Source: Neolewinella lacunae
Lineage (GTDB): Bacteria > Bacteroidota > Bacteroidia > Chitinophagales > Saprospiraceae
Assembly: GCF_014349155.1 (NCBI RefSeq)
Contig: NZ_JACSIT010000154.1
Location: forward strand, 62,001 to 126,000
Direction: 5' to 3'
Length of the DNA stretch: 64,000 bases
The notes below the pieces were generated by a model, which saw nothing but the letters and a program-made list of their open reading frames with translations, was not told where the DNA came from and did not search any database. Made by a program: the position numbers and the translations under genes. Position 1 is the first letter of the stretch. Each line of letters starts with the position of its first letter. Positions 1-8,565 of the stretch are shown here, piece by piece.

Positions 1-301
1 CATTCCAACTCGCCATACTGATCCACCAACCGTTAGAGCGGGCGTTCATCACCAGATCTTCCCCCAGCGCATCGTGCTGGATCATCATGGCGGAATAGCC
101 GCCTTCACCGTTGGAACCCTGGCGCTCGTACATCAGGCGGTGGATGCCGTTGACGACGAGAAAGAGGTTATCCGTAGTGGAGACGGCAGAACTGGCCGCA
201 ACGCCCGTAGTGGGTACTTCGTTGAGAAATTCTTTCTCGCAGCCCGTCAACACCAGCAGTAGCAACAGCGGAAGGCTGATAAATTTCAAGATTTGTTTCA
301 T
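1..301 (-). CDS. SusD/RagB-family outer membrane lipoprotein (N-terminal part)
   Basis: Reads leftward from an ATG at base 301 and runs off the left edge, so only about 100 N-terminal residues are visible. The start is a lipoprotein signal: MKQILKF, a hydrophobic run and lipobox LTGC with the lipidated Cys at residue 21, followed by EKEFLNEVPTTG, the usual opening of SusD proteins. The following stretch contains NGIHRLMYER, also typical of the family. SusD proteins sit on the cell surface as glycan- or peptide-binding lids over a SusC channel. The gene starts 12 bases after the SusC stop, so the two are one operon. The substrate cannot be told from this fragment. Confidence 0.9.
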   Translation of the reverse strand, partial: MKQILKFISLPLLLLLVLTGCEKEFLNEVPTTGVAASSAVSTTDNLFLVVNGIHRLMYERQGSNGEGGYSAMMIQHDALGEDLVMNARSNGWWISMASWN

Positions 302-313
302 TGTTGATTGGCT

Positions 314-3300
314 TTAAAAGGTAGTGTTAATACCAAAGGTGACGACCCGCGATGGCGTGAAGCGGTTGGAGGTGGTGCCATTGAAGTTCTGGTTCACGTC
401 CATTCCCTTCCGCGCCGTGTCCAGGAAAAGGTTTTCGGCGTTGGCGTAAATGGTGAAGTTGCTCATGCCCAGCCGGGACATCAACGCATCGGGGATGTTG
501 TAGGAGATGTTTGCCTGACGAATGGCCAGGAAATCGGATTTCACCAGGAAGCGGCTGGAAGCAGCACCGAAGTTATTGGTCTGGGAAGCGTCCAGGCGGG
601 GCACCAGCGTGACGTCCCCGGGCTGCTGCCAACGGTCGCGAATGTCTACGCTGAGGGCAGAGCCAAAGTTGCCGTTGCTCAGCAGATTGGCGTGGTTGGT
701 GTCGTAAGTCTGTCCGCCAATCTGGTAGGTGACCAGGAAGCCGAAACGGAAATTGCCGATCTGGAATTTATTGGTAATGGCACCGAATAAATCCGGAACC
801 GCCGTGCCTACGAAGTCGAATTTGGCGTTATTGAAGTTCGTGGTCAGGGTATCTCCGTTCAATATGCGGACGCTGGCATCGGTGGCACTTACCTCTGGAT
901 TGAGGCGGTAAAGTGCAGCACCATCGGCGGGGTCTACACCGTAGTAATCGCGCAGCCAGTAATCGTAGATCGAGCCGCCCACTACCAGCTTCTTCGTGCC
1001 GGTAATGATTTCCTCCTGTGGCAGTTCCGTGAACTCGTTACGGATGGTCGAGCCATTCACGTCAAGGGTCCAGGTAAATTTCGGGGTGCGGATGATGTCA
1101 CCGCTCAAGTTCAGTTCGATGCCCCGGTTGAACATCGAGCCGATGTTGGCCAGCACGTTGTCGTTGCCCGTAGACAGCGGCAGGGGTACTTCGAAGATGA
1201 GGTTATCGGTGTTGCGGTTGTAGTACTCAATGGTACCGTTGAGGCGGTAGTTGAACAGGCTGAACTCCAGGGCAACGTCCGTTTGCGCGTTCGTTTCCCA
1301 TTCCAGGTTTGGGGCACCGAGCGAGCCCACCAGGATGCCCGGCTCAGAAGCGTTGTTGAAGCCGAGGCTGAACAAGGCCTGGCTGGCGTAAGCACTCAGC
1401 GCGCCGAAGTCGAGATTGGAGTCATTGCCCACTTCCCCGTAAGAGGCCCGCAGTTTCAGCAAGTCTACCCAGGGTAAGTTGTCGATAAAAGCCTCCTGGT
1501 CCAGACGCCAGGCACCGCCGACGGAGTAGAACTGTCCCCACCGAACGTCTTCCGCAAAGCGCGAAGAGCCGTCTGCGCGGAAGGAAGCCGAAAGGAAGTA
1601 GCGGCCATCAAAGTCGTACTCCGCCCGCGCCAGGTACCCTTCGGTGGTGTAGCGCGTGGTATTGGAAGTCGCATCTTCCAGCGTAGCGAAATTGATCAGT
1701 TCGTTGTTGCCCGTAGCGATTTGGGAGGTACGGAATGCATACAGGTAGTTGTTTTCGTACTCGAAGCTTTCGTGGCCTACCAGCAAAGACAGGTTGTGGA
1801 TGCCAAAGTCTTTTTTGTAGTTCAGCAGCTGGTTAAAGCTCAGGGAGTTCGTAACTGTGTTGGTCCGGAAAGCCCGTCCGTTCGGGGCCGCGTCACCCAC
1901 GATGGTGTTGCCGTAGCCCACGTTGTTGAAGGCGCGGTTATCGTAGCCAGCGTTTACCGTCAGCGTCAGTTCCGGGAGGAAAGTGAGGTCCACAAAAGCC
2001 CGGCCGCCGATGGTGCTGTTGCGGTCGATGTCCTGGTTGAGCAGCGTTTCCTGGATGACGTGGCGGCCGCTGGTGTTGCCAACACGATTAGCGCCCAGGT
2101 CGTAGATGCGGTTGCCCGCATCGTCCAGCAGGAAGGCCCCCGTTACGGGGTCGTGCTCAAACACGGAGTAGATCGGTGCGATCGTCCGCGTAGAGAAGAA
2201 AGGGTTCACAAAACTCGTGCTCCCGCCGTCGGCCGCCTGGTTGGCCGTAGAGGTGGCCACGTTGGCGTTAAATCCGGTACGGATCCATTTGCGGGGACTG
2301 GTAGTGACGTTGAGACGGCCAGAAACCCGGCGGAAATCGGACGCCAGGATCCAGCCCTGATCGTCAATGTAGCCCAGGGAAGAGTAGTAAGAGGTTTTTT
2401 CGGTTCCCCCTTGGTAGGCAACGTTGGCTTCCGTGCGGTTGCCCAGGCGCGTCAGCGGTTCCTGCCAGTCGAGGTCATCGGGGTAAAGAAGCTCCGCATT
2501 GGGGTTGATCCGGCCATCGGTGCCCACGATTTGGTTGTTGGGGACGTTAAAGGGGTTCGTACCCAACTGGGTGAAAATCTGGTCGGTGGCTTTCTGGTTG
2601 GCCGTGGCGAGGTCGTCGTTGGCAGTCGTCAGAAAGCTGTTCCGCAGCGCTTCCCACTGCAATTCGTAGTATTCGGCTGGGCCAACCCGTTCGTACTCGG
2701 GCAGGGCGCGACCACTGAAACCCTGGCTGATGTTCACGTTCATCGTAGATCGTCCGGAGGCGCTGGTGCGGCCGGATTTGGTGGTGATCAACACGACCCC
2801 GTTGGCCGCCTTGGCACCGTAGAGTGCAGTGGAAGCTGCATCTTTAAGCACCGTAAGGCTCTCAATGTCGTTGGGGTTCAGGCTGTTGAGGTTACCAGAA
2901 AAGATGATACCGTCTACTACGTACAGTGGGTCAGCCGAAGCATTTACGGAACCGAAGCCCCGCACGCGCAGGGGAGAACTCGCCCCCGGCTGCCCGCTCC
3001 CCGGAGAGTACTGGATACCCGGTGCACCGTTGAGCGCGCTGGTGATGTTGGTCACCCCACGGTTCTGGATGTCTTCGGAGTTGATCTGCGTCGCAGAACC
3101 CGTAAAGGCACCTTTTTTTGAGGTACCGTAGGCCGTCACAATGACCTGATCCAGGGAAATATTGGAAGAGACCAGGGCCACGTCAATCTGCCGTTGCGTA
3201 CCCACCGTGATTCTTTGCGTTTCCATCCCCGTGTAGGAATAAATCAATACATCCGTCGCACTGGCCTGGATGCTGTAATTGCCGTCCAGGTCGGAAACGG

Positions 3301-3469
3301 TACCTGTCGTAGTACCTTCCACTAGGACCGTAACCCCAATGAGGGGCTCGCCGTCTTCCGCCCCGGTAATCGTACCGGTGATGGCGTTCTGGGCCTGCAC
3401 GGCCACCCCCAGGAAAAGGAGGGGCAGTAACAAGACCAGGCGGTAAATGCTGGTGATTTTTTGTTTCAT
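314..3469 (-). CDS. SusC/RagA-family TonB-linked outer membrane transporter
   Basis: 1051 residues, full length for SusC. A signal peptide (ends VAVQAQ) is followed by a carboxypeptidase-regulatory-like beta-sandwich (ITGTITGAEDGEPLIGVTV, residues ~29-105). Next come a TonB-box-like segment VIVTAYGT (~110) and a plug domain with LRVRGFGSVNASADPLYVVDG (~167-187) and TALYGAKAANGVVLITTK (~214-231). A long beta-barrel ends in the aromatic strand VVTFGINTTF. It imports oligosaccharides or peptides across the outer membrane using TonB energy, with the SusD lipoprotein encoded directly downstream. No sigma/anti-sigma pair or polysaccharide-lyase genes lie alongside on the visible side, so the substrate is open. 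Confidence 0.95.
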   Translation of the reverse strand: MKQKITSIYRLVLLLPLLFLGVAVQAQNAITGTITGAEDGEPLIGVTVLVEGTTTGTVSDLDGNYSIQASATDVLIYSYTGMETQRITVGTQRQIDVALVSSNISLDQVIVTAYGTSKKGAFTGSATQINSEDIQNRGVTNITSALNGAPGIQYSPGSGQPGASSPLRVRGFGSVNASADPLYVVDGIIFSGNLNSLNPNDIESLTVLKDAASTALYGAKAANGVVLITTKSGRTSASGRSTMNVNISQGFSGRALPEYERVGPAEYYELQWEALRNSFLTTANDDLATANQKATDQIFTQLGTNPFNVPNNQIVGTDGRINPNAELLYPDDLDWQEPLTRLGNRTEANVAYQGGTEKTSYYSSLGYIDDQGWILASDFRRVSGRLNVTTSPRKWIRTGFNANVATSTANQAADGGSTSFVNPFFSTRTIAPIYSVFEHDPVTGAFLLDDAGNRIYDLGANRVGNTSGRHVIQETLLNQDIDRNSTIGGRAFVDLTFLPELTLTVNAGYDNRAFNNVGYGNTIVGDAAPNGRAFRTNTVTNSLSFNQLLNYKKDFGIHNLSLLVGHESFEYENNYLYAFRTSQIATGNNELINFATLEDATSNTTRYTTEGYLARAEYDFDGRYFLSASFRADGSSRFAEDVRWGQFYSVGGAWRLDQEAFIDNLPWVDLLKLRASYGEVGNDSNLDFGALSAYASQALFSLGFNNASEPGILVGSLGAPNLEWETNAQTDVALEFSLFNYRLNGTIEYYNRNTDNLIFEVPLPLSTGNDNVLANIGSMFNRGIELNLSGDIIRTPKFTWTLDVNGSTIRNEFTELPQEEIITGTKKLVVGGSIYDYWLRDYYGVDPADGAALYRLNPEVSATDASVRILNGDTLTTNFNNAKFDFVGTAVPDLFGAITNKFQIGNFRFGFLVTYQIGGQTYDTNHANLLSNGNFGSALSVDIRDRWQQPGDVTLVPRLDASQTNNFGAASSRFLVKSDFLAIRQANISYNIPDALMSRLGMSNFTIYANAENLFLDTARKGMDVNQNFNGTTSNRFTPSRVVTFGINTTF

Positions 3470-3857
3470 AGATAAGTTGAGTTATGAAAAAACGTGTGGA
3501 AAAATGCTCATTTCGCCCTAAAGAGCCGCCTGAAGACAACAGTCAACTGTACCCCGGAAACCGGGGAAGAAGGAGGTAGCCAAAAGTGAAATATGGCACA
3601 ACAATGGTCAGTTCTGTTGCCCGTGGCGGATATAAGGTGAAGTGTGCCGAAAGCTCTACATTCGTCGTTAGGACTAATTCAGGAGGTAAGTGTAGCGCAT
3701 TAACGGTTGACCGTCAAAAAATGCTGCCCCCCTGATCCCGCTTTGGCAATTTTGCTTGCCAAAACGGAATTCGCAGAAAAGCCGTGCAACGTTTGCCTTT
3801 TTTTGTCGTCTCCCTCCCGCCCAACTGTGGGCGGCACCTTACCTTTATCCCCGCAAT
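3470..3857. other. Divergent intergenic region between susC and the B12 riboswitch
   Basis: About 390 bases with no convincing gene. It must hold the leftward susC promoter and the rightward promoter of the riboswitch transcript. A TACCTTTA box at 3840-3847, close to the Bacteroidota -7 consensus TAnnTTTG, lies about ten bases before the riboswitch. No clear -33 TTG lies at the right distance. A short hairpin GCCCA-ACTG-TGGGC sits at about 3819-3832. Confidence 0.5.
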
Positions 3858-4025
3858 TTGGTGCCCCGGGTTTTCGCCGGGACTTAAAAGGGAATCCGGT
3901 GCAAAACCGGAGCTGTCCCCGCAGCTGTAAACCCCCGTATTCCACGCGCCATCGTGCCACTGCGCCCTCCGGGTGTGGGAAGGCGGCGCGCCGGAGGGGT
4001 GAGCCAGAAGACCTGCCGGTTGCCA
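3858..4025 (+). promoter_or_regulatory. Cobalamin (adenosylcobalamin) riboswitch
   Basis: All conserved blocks of the cobalamin aptamer are present in order. They are TTTGGTGCCCCGG at the 5' side, AAAAGGGAATCCGGTGC (3886-3902), the B12-box-like AGCTGTCCCCGCAGCTGTAA (3911-3930), and the closing GAGCCAGAAGACCTGCCGG (4001-4019). It precedes a BtuB-like receptor gene, the classic target: binding of cobalamin should lower receptor expression. About 260 bases separate it from the ATG at 4287. That leader includes CCCGCCACCGGG followed by TCTTTTT (4111-4130), which could act as a terminator, and GCGCGGCCGCAGG (4131-4143), a partial copy of the dispersed 18-mer. Confidence 0.95.
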
Positions 4026-4286
4026 TATTCCTTCACTTTTCGGTGAGAAAGAGTGGGGTTGTTGTTGCGTTCGCGTGCCTGTGGCGCGTCCCGCAAGAAG
4101 ACGCCGTGTGCCCGCCACCGGGGTCTTTTTGCGCGGCCGCAGGCGATAGTCCCGGAGGATTTCGGGATGCCGGGGGAAGGATGCCCCCCGACCCCGAGGG
4201 GAGGAGCGAGGGAAGGCTTCGCGCCCACTCCCCTACCCGCCCGCAACAACAGCTGCCTGCGCCTGGCTCACCGGATACACCCCAAA

Positions 4287-6164
4287 ATGACCATGCGTTT
4301 CTTCCTTCTTTCGTTCATTTTTGCTCTCGCACTGCCCCTGTGGGCCCAAGACCTGCCGCCTTGGGAAGCCACTACCGAAGAGGTGGTCGTCACCGGCAGC
4401 CGCGTGCCCCGGCCTGCGGCGGAGAGCCCGCACCGCGTGACGGTCATCGACTCGGCCAGCATTGCCCGCTCCAACGACCTGGCCCAGCTGCTCAACGAAG
4501 CGGCGGGCATCGTCATCAACGGCGCGTACAGCAACCCCGGCAAAGACAAGTCCATCTTCCTCCGCAACGGCGCCAACCAGTTTACCCTCATCCTACTCGA
4601 CGGGCAGCCCTTGATTGATCCTTCTTCCCTGGGCGGCGCGGTCGATCTGCGTCTCCTTTCACTGGAAAACATTGAGCGCATCGAGATTTTGCGGGGCGCG
4701 CGGTCTTTGCTCTACGGCTCCGACGCGGTGGCGGGGGTGATCAACCTCATCAGTCGGCAAAACACTGCTCCCGATCCCCTTACCCTGCACCTGCGCGCCG
4801 CCGCCCAATCATTCGGCACCTACGAAGGCAGCCTGGCCGCATCCGGTGCCACCAACAAATTGGACTACCGGCTGGGCTACGAGCACTTTACGACGCAGGG
4901 CTTCAGCGAAGCACTGGCCCCGGCGGGGAGCACGACGGAATTTGACCGCGACGGCGCGACGCGCCGGACGCTCAACGCCCAGCTCAACTACCACCCTACC
5001 CCACAACTCAGCATCCGACCGGCCCTGCGCCTGGCCAGCTTTACGGGCGACTACGACGGCGGTTCTTTTCAGGATGCCGACAACACTTATACCAACGACC
5101 TGCTTTTGCCCAGCCTAGCTTTTGACTACCGCTACCGCAACAATACCCTCGGCGGGCGCTACAACCTGGCGGCTACCGACCGGGTGTTCAACGACGCAAC
5201 CTTTGGCCCTTCCGCCTTCCGGGGCACCGCCCACCAGGGCGAGGTCTTTCACCTCTGGGCACCGGTGGACCGTGTAGCCCTAACCCTCGGCGGGCAGCTG
5301 CGCAGGGAAGTCCTCCGCACCGAAAATGCCGCTGGCACCGGTGCCACTACGGTCAGTCCCTACCTGCTGCTGGACCTCCAGTTGGCCAACCGCCTGAACC
5401 TGGAAACGGGCCTGCGCTACAATCACCACTCTTCCTTCGGCGGGCAAGGCAACTGGTCTGGGGCATTCGCCTTCAGCGGAGGTCCGCGCTGGACTTATCG
5501 CCTATCGGCCGCCTCCGCCTTCCAAAGCCCAACGCTGGACCAACTCTTCGGGCCCTTCCTTTCCAACCCCAATTTGGATCCACAGGTATCCACCTCCCTG
5601 GAAGGCAGTGCCCAGTTTGCGACCCCGGATGGACGCTACCGCGTGGGCCTGACGGTGTTTCGACGCAACATCAAAGACCTCATCCTCTTCACCGCCACCG
5701 GATATACCAACCAGGATAGGATGCGGGACTGGGGCATGGAGCTCGACGGGCAGATCCGTGTTACCTCCCACCTGAGCGCCACGGCCAACGTGAGCTACCT
5801 GCAGGGGGCCTTGATCAGCGACGATCCTGCCATCCCCACGGTAGACGAATTCTTCCGCCGGCCACAATTTACCGGGGCCGGACAAGTGGTCTTTACCGCC
5901 AAAAGTCCTTTTCTGGCCCGCTTGGGCATGACTTATACCGCCCCCAGACCCGACATCTGGTTTGATGCCGACTTCAACAGTTTTTTGTCTACGCTCGATC
6001 CCTTCGTGCTGGTCAATGCCTACGCCGAGTACCAGTTCCTGCCCGCCCGTAATCTCACCCTCTTCGCCGAAGTGCGCAACCTGACGGACGCCGAGTTCGT
6101 GGAGGTGACGGGCTTTGGCACCCAAGGGATCAACTTCCGGGGTGGCGTGGCGCTGCGCTGGTAG
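4287..6164 (+). CDS. btuB: BtuB-like TonB-dependent cobalamin receptor
   Basis: 625 residues from the ATG at 4287, chosen because it begins a normal signal peptide (MTMRFFLLSFIFALALPLWAQ). The open frame extends further upstream only through the riboswitch leader. A TonB box EEVVVTGSRVP follows the mature N terminus. The plug domain contains LLNEAAGIVING and EILRGARSLLYGSDAVAGVINLIS, and a 22-strand-type barrel ends in GGVALRW with the terminal aromatic residue. Length matches E. coli BtuB. The upstream cobalamin riboswitch is the strongest evidence that the ligand is a corrinoid; sequence alone would only say TonB-dependent receptor. No BtuFCD ABC genes follow. Confidence 0.92.
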   Translation: MTMRFFLLSFIFALALPLWAQDLPPWEATTEEVVVTGSRVPRPAAESPHRVTVIDSASIARSNDLAQLLNEAAGIVINGAYSNPGKDKSIFLRNGANQFTLILLDGQPLIDPSSLGGAVDLRLLSLENIERIEILRGARSLLYGSDAVAGVINLISRQNTAPDPLTLHLRAAAQSFGTYEGSLAASGATNKLDYRLGYEHFTTQGFSEALAPAGSTTEFDRDGATRRTLNAQLNYHPTPQLSIRPALRLASFTGDYDGGSFQDADNTYTNDLLLPSLAFDYRYRNNTLGGRYNLAATDRVFNDATFGPSAFRGTAHQGEVFHLWAPVDRVALTLGGQLRREVLRTENAAGTGATTVSPYLLLDLQLANRLNLETGLRYNHHSSFGGQGNWSGAFAFSGGPRWTYRLSAASAFQSPTLDQLFGPFLSNPNLDPQVSTSLEGSAQFATPDGRYRVGLTVFRRNIKDLILFTATGYTNQDRMRDWGMELDGQIRVTSHLSATANVSYLQGALISDDPAIPTVDEFFRRPQFTGAGQVVFTAKSPFLARLGMTYTAPRPDIWFDADFNSFLSTLDPFVLVNAYAEYQFLPARNLTLFAEVRNLTDAEFVEVTGFGTQGINFRGGVALRW

Positions 6165-6176
6165 GGTTGCCTCCCC

Positions 6177-6671
6177 TTAATTCGTCGTATCCAGCGCCAC
6201 TCCGGCGTAAAAACCGAGGTCCCGATCCTGGAGGGCTTTGGTCCAGAAGACAATCTGCCCGGTGTGGTAACTGAGGTGTTCTACCACGTGGAGCAGGATG
6301 AAAACCCCGTCGTGGACGTACGCCTGAATCTTGCGTTCTTCCCTCAATTGGGCTTCGGTCAGGGCCAGCACGGTGCTTTTGGCGGCGGCAATTACGGCGC
6401 TGAGCCGCGCCAGTAATTCCGCCTTGCTTACTCCGCCCGTAGCGGCAAATTCTGCGTCGCGTTGGCGTACGTCATTTGCTCCGCCCAGGCCATGGACTGC
6501 CCACTGCCGGATATTGCCCTCCAGGTGCAGCACCTGGTTGCCAATGCTGTTGGAATGGCCGTTGGGCCTGGCCCAGATCTGCTCTTCGCGCAGCGTTTCA
6601 AGGCAACGGCCGATGCGTTCGAGGTTCCAGTCCAGGAAATAAACGGCGGCGTTTTTCAGCGGGTCAAGCAT
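6177..6671 (-). CDS. DinB-like / DUF1572 four-helix protein
   Basis: 164 residues from the ATG at 6671. A longer in-frame upstream extension was rejected because it reads through intergenic repeats. The protein has the DinB/YfiT pattern of three metal-ligand histidines: His49 in VLHLEGN and His132/His136 in VEHLSYHTGQ. These place a metal ion in a four-helix bundle. Members of the superfamily include thiol transferases and damage-inducible proteins, but the cellular role of this subgroup is unknown. It is convergent with btuB, with a 12-base gap, and stands alone. Confidence 0.85.
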   Translation of the reverse strand: MLDPLKNAAVYFLDWNLERIGRCLETLREEQIWARPNGHSNSIGNQVLHLEGNIRQWAVHGLGGANDVRQRDAEFAATGGVSKAELLARLSAVIAAAKSTVLALTEAQLREERKIQAYVHDGVFILLHVVEHLSYHTGQIVFWTKALQDRDLGFYAGVALDTTN

Positions 6672-6694
6672 TGGTAAAGGTTGAGGAAAATCAG

Positions 6695-6712
6695 GGGCGC
6701 GGCCGCAGGTGC
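6695..6712 (+). repeat. Dispersed 18-mer, copy 1 (GGGCGCGGCCGCAGGTGC)
   Basis: Exact match to GGGCGCGGNCGCAGGTGC, the consensus assembled from this window. It lies 23 bases upstream of the DinB-like start codon. Confidence 0.9.
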
Positions 6713-6834
6713 CACGTTCGGGATGGAGGAGCAAGGTAAGGAGAAGACGGTGTCTACTACCAATAGCCAACGTTCCATCCTCAACGGTGAGGTGGTTTTG
6801 GAAAATGGGACAACAGAATTTAACATTCTCAATT

Positions 6835-6985
6835 AGCTGCACTGCTGCCTACGGCGGTCAACATTCAACATTTAACATTTGCTGCCGCTGTTACAAGGCG
6901 CAACATCTAAAATCGCACATCTGACATCACCCATCTGACATCACACATCTGACATCGTACATCCGACATCACCCATCTAAACGTC
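6835..6985. repeat. CATCTGACATC / CAACATT short-repeat cluster
   Basis: The gap between the DinB-like gene and lysC is filled with near-tandem words. TCAACATTCAACATTTAACATT comes first as a run of CAACATT-like units. Then at least five units of the form CATCTGACATC separated by 2-4 variable bases follow (about 6900-6985). The same word recurs after ftsE and after the gene ending at 54634. Spacing is irregular and there are no unique spacers, so it is not CRISPR. No gene is visible in this 387-base gap. Confidence 0.85.
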
Positions 6986-6992
6986 CCATTCC

Positions 6993-7024
6993 TTGCACCT
7001 GCGGCCGCGCCCACGCTATCTTTG
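6993..7024 (+). promoter_or_regulatory. lysC promoter with the 18-mer filling its spacer
   Basis: TTG at 6993-6995, 21 bases of spacer and TATCTTTG at 7017-7024 match the Bacteroidota -33/-7 pattern. Transcription should begin near 7031, giving a short leader before the ATG at 7059. The spacer is almost entirely the dispersed 18-mer (6995-7012). Confidence 0.7.
6995..7012 (-). repeat. Dispersed 18-mer, copy 2
   Basis: GCACCTGCGGCCGCGCCC, the reverse complement of the consensus, exact match. It lies between the -33 and -7 elements of the lysC promoter. Confidence 0.9.
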
Positions 7025-7058
7025 CGCTCCTGATTAAGAATCCCCTCAAAAAGCCGCC

Positions 7059-8363
7059 ATGCCAACGCCCGAGCTGAACGTGTTTAAATTCGGCGGCGCG
7101 TCTCTCAAAGATGCCGCCGCCATCCGCAATGTTGCCAACATCCTCCAGGGTTACGCGGGCAAACAATTGGTGATCATCGTCTCGGCGATGGGCAAAACCA
7201 CCAACGCGCTCGAACTGGTAGCGCGTGCCTACTTCGACGGCGACGTCCCCACCGCCCGGCAGCGCCTGACGGAATTGCACAATGCGACCCTGACGACGGC
7301 CAAGGAACTCTTCGGCCAAATCCCCGAAGACCTCGTTACGTCCCTCAACGATCTCTTCGTGGCCGTAGAGTGGATTTTTGACGAAGCCCCCAGTGATCTT
7401 TACGACTACGACTACGACCAGATTGTTTCCCTTGGCGAGCTCATCAGCAGCCAGGTTGTGGCGGCCTGGCTCAACCACGAAGGCCTCCAGACCCACTGGG
7501 TGGATGCCCGCGACTGTATCCTGACCGACAACACCTACCGCGAAGGCTGGGTGCAGTGGCCCGAAACCCAGGCCCGGATCGGCCAGCATGTCCGTCCCCT
7601 GCTCGCTTCCGGTGGCTTCGTACTCACCCAGGGCTTCATCGGCTCCACGTCCGAAAACTTCACCACCACGCTGGGCCGGGAGGGCTCCGACTATTCGGCG
7701 GCCATCTTCAGCTACTGCCTGGATGCGGTGGCGATGACGATCTGGAAAGACGTTCCCGGCGTGCTTACCGCCGACCCCCGCCTGTTTGAAAACGTCACCA
7801 AGGTCGAGCGCCTCAGCTACCGCGAGGCCATTGAGATGACCTACTACGGGGCCAGCATCATTCACCCCAAAACCATCAAGCCACTTCAGAACAAAAGCAT
7901 CCCGCTGTTCGTGCGCAGCTTCGTAGACCCCACGGAGAAGGGCACGGAAATTTCCGACGAAGCCGGCGACAACTACCCGCCGATGGTAGCGGTGGAAAAA
8001 TTCCAGGCCCTGGTCAACATCAGTACCCGCGACTTCAGCTTCGTTGCCGAACACCACATTAAGCAGCTTTTCGAGCACATCACCACCACCCGCCTGCAGG
8101 TGAACATGATGCAAAATACGGCCATCAGCTTCAACATCGTCGTTAATGACATCGACGACCGCGTGGAACGTTTCTGCCAACTCGTCAATGCCGAGTTCAA
8201 AACCGCCGTGGAGCGCGACCTGGAACTCATCACCGTCCGCCACTACACCAGCGAGGTGGCCGACAGTATGCGCCGCGGGAAAGTACAGCTTCTGGAGGGC
8301 CGCATGCCGCTGACCCTGCAAATGGTGGTGAAGGAAATCCCCGTCATCCGGCGCAAGGATTGA
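7059..8363 (+). CDS. lysC: Aspartate kinase
   Basis: 434 residues, the usual size of a monofunctional aspartokinase. It phosphorylates L-aspartate with ATP, the first committed step to lysine, threonine, methionine and diaminopimelate. The N terminus carries the KFGGAS motif (residues ~7-12), then the IIVSAMGKTTNALE nucleotide/substrate region. GREGSDYSAAIFSYCLDA (~205-222) and KDVPGVLTADPR complete the kinase core. The last ~140 residues (ISTRDFSFVAEHHIKQLFEHI and on) look like paired ACT regulatory domains, so feedback inhibition by an end product is expected. The Bacteroidota-type promoter lies 35 bases upstream. It is not linked to other amino-acid genes here. Confidence 0.93.
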   Translation: MPTPELNVFKFGGASLKDAAAIRNVANILQGYAGKQLVIIVSAMGKTTNALELVARAYFDGDVPTARQRLTELHNATLTTAKELFGQIPEDLVTSLNDLFVAVEWIFDEAPSDLYDYDYDQIVSLGELISSQVVAAWLNHEGLQTHWVDARDCILTDNTYREGWVQWPETQARIGQHVRPLLASGGFVLTQGFIGSTSENFTTTLGREGSDYSAAIFSYCLDAVAMTIWKDVPGVLTADPRLFENVTKVERLSYREAIEMTYYGASIIHPKTIKPLQNKSIPLFVRSFVDPTEKGTEISDEAGDNYPPMVAVEKFQALVNISTRDFSFVAEHHIKQLFEHITTTRLQVNMMQNTAISFNIVVNDIDDRVERFCQLVNAEFKTAVERDLELITVRHYTSEVADSMRRGKVQLLEGRMPLTLQMVVKEIPVIRRKD

Positions 8364-8467
8364 GGAGAGGCAGAGTCACTCCTTGAAATAATGGTCTCTT
8401 TGGCCAAGGGAAGGCTGAGCCCCACGGTACTGCGGGAGAAGAAGTTTAGCACTCCAAGGACGTTGGG

Positions 8468-8514
8468 CCGGACGAGACGTCCGGAACCAGCACAACGCCG
8501 GACGGGACGTCCGG
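8468..8514. repeat. REP-like hairpin pair (CCGGACGAGACGTCCGG)
   Basis: Two perfect 7-base inverted repeats with 3-base loops, CCGGACG-AGA-CGTCCGG (8468-8484) and CCGGACG-GGA-CGTCCGG (8498-8514), both followed by AACCAG, 30 bases apart. Further copies lie at 19203-19219 and 54721-54770. They lie between the convergent lysC and ftsE stops. Confidence 0.85.
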
Positions 8515-8523
8515 AACCAGTGT

Positions 8524-8565
8524 CGCGGACATTGCACATCTGACATCAGGCATCAAACATCCAAA
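8524..8565. repeat. CATCTGACATC repeat reaching into the ftsE stop
   Basis: GGACATTGCACATCTGACATC followed by AGGCATCAAACATCC. On the minus strand this reads GGATGTTTGATG and supplies the last codons (Leu-Asp-Val) and the TGA stop of ftsE. Confidence 0.8.

Noticed and set aside
1721-3121. 466-codon plus-strand open frame opposite susC
   Set aside because: Shadow frame of a complete SusC gene.
4053-4286. N-terminal extension of btuB
   Set aside because: The open frame continues upstream through GC-rich leader sequence; the signal peptide starts at 4287.
4793-4808. GCACCTGCGCGCCGCC in btuB as an 18-mer copy
   Set aside because: Diverges after nine bases and encodes a normal barrel strand.
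6900-6985. Possible CRISPR array (regular CATCTGACATC units)
   Set aside because: Units are 11 bases with 2-4 base gaps, no unique spacers, and no cas genes in the window.
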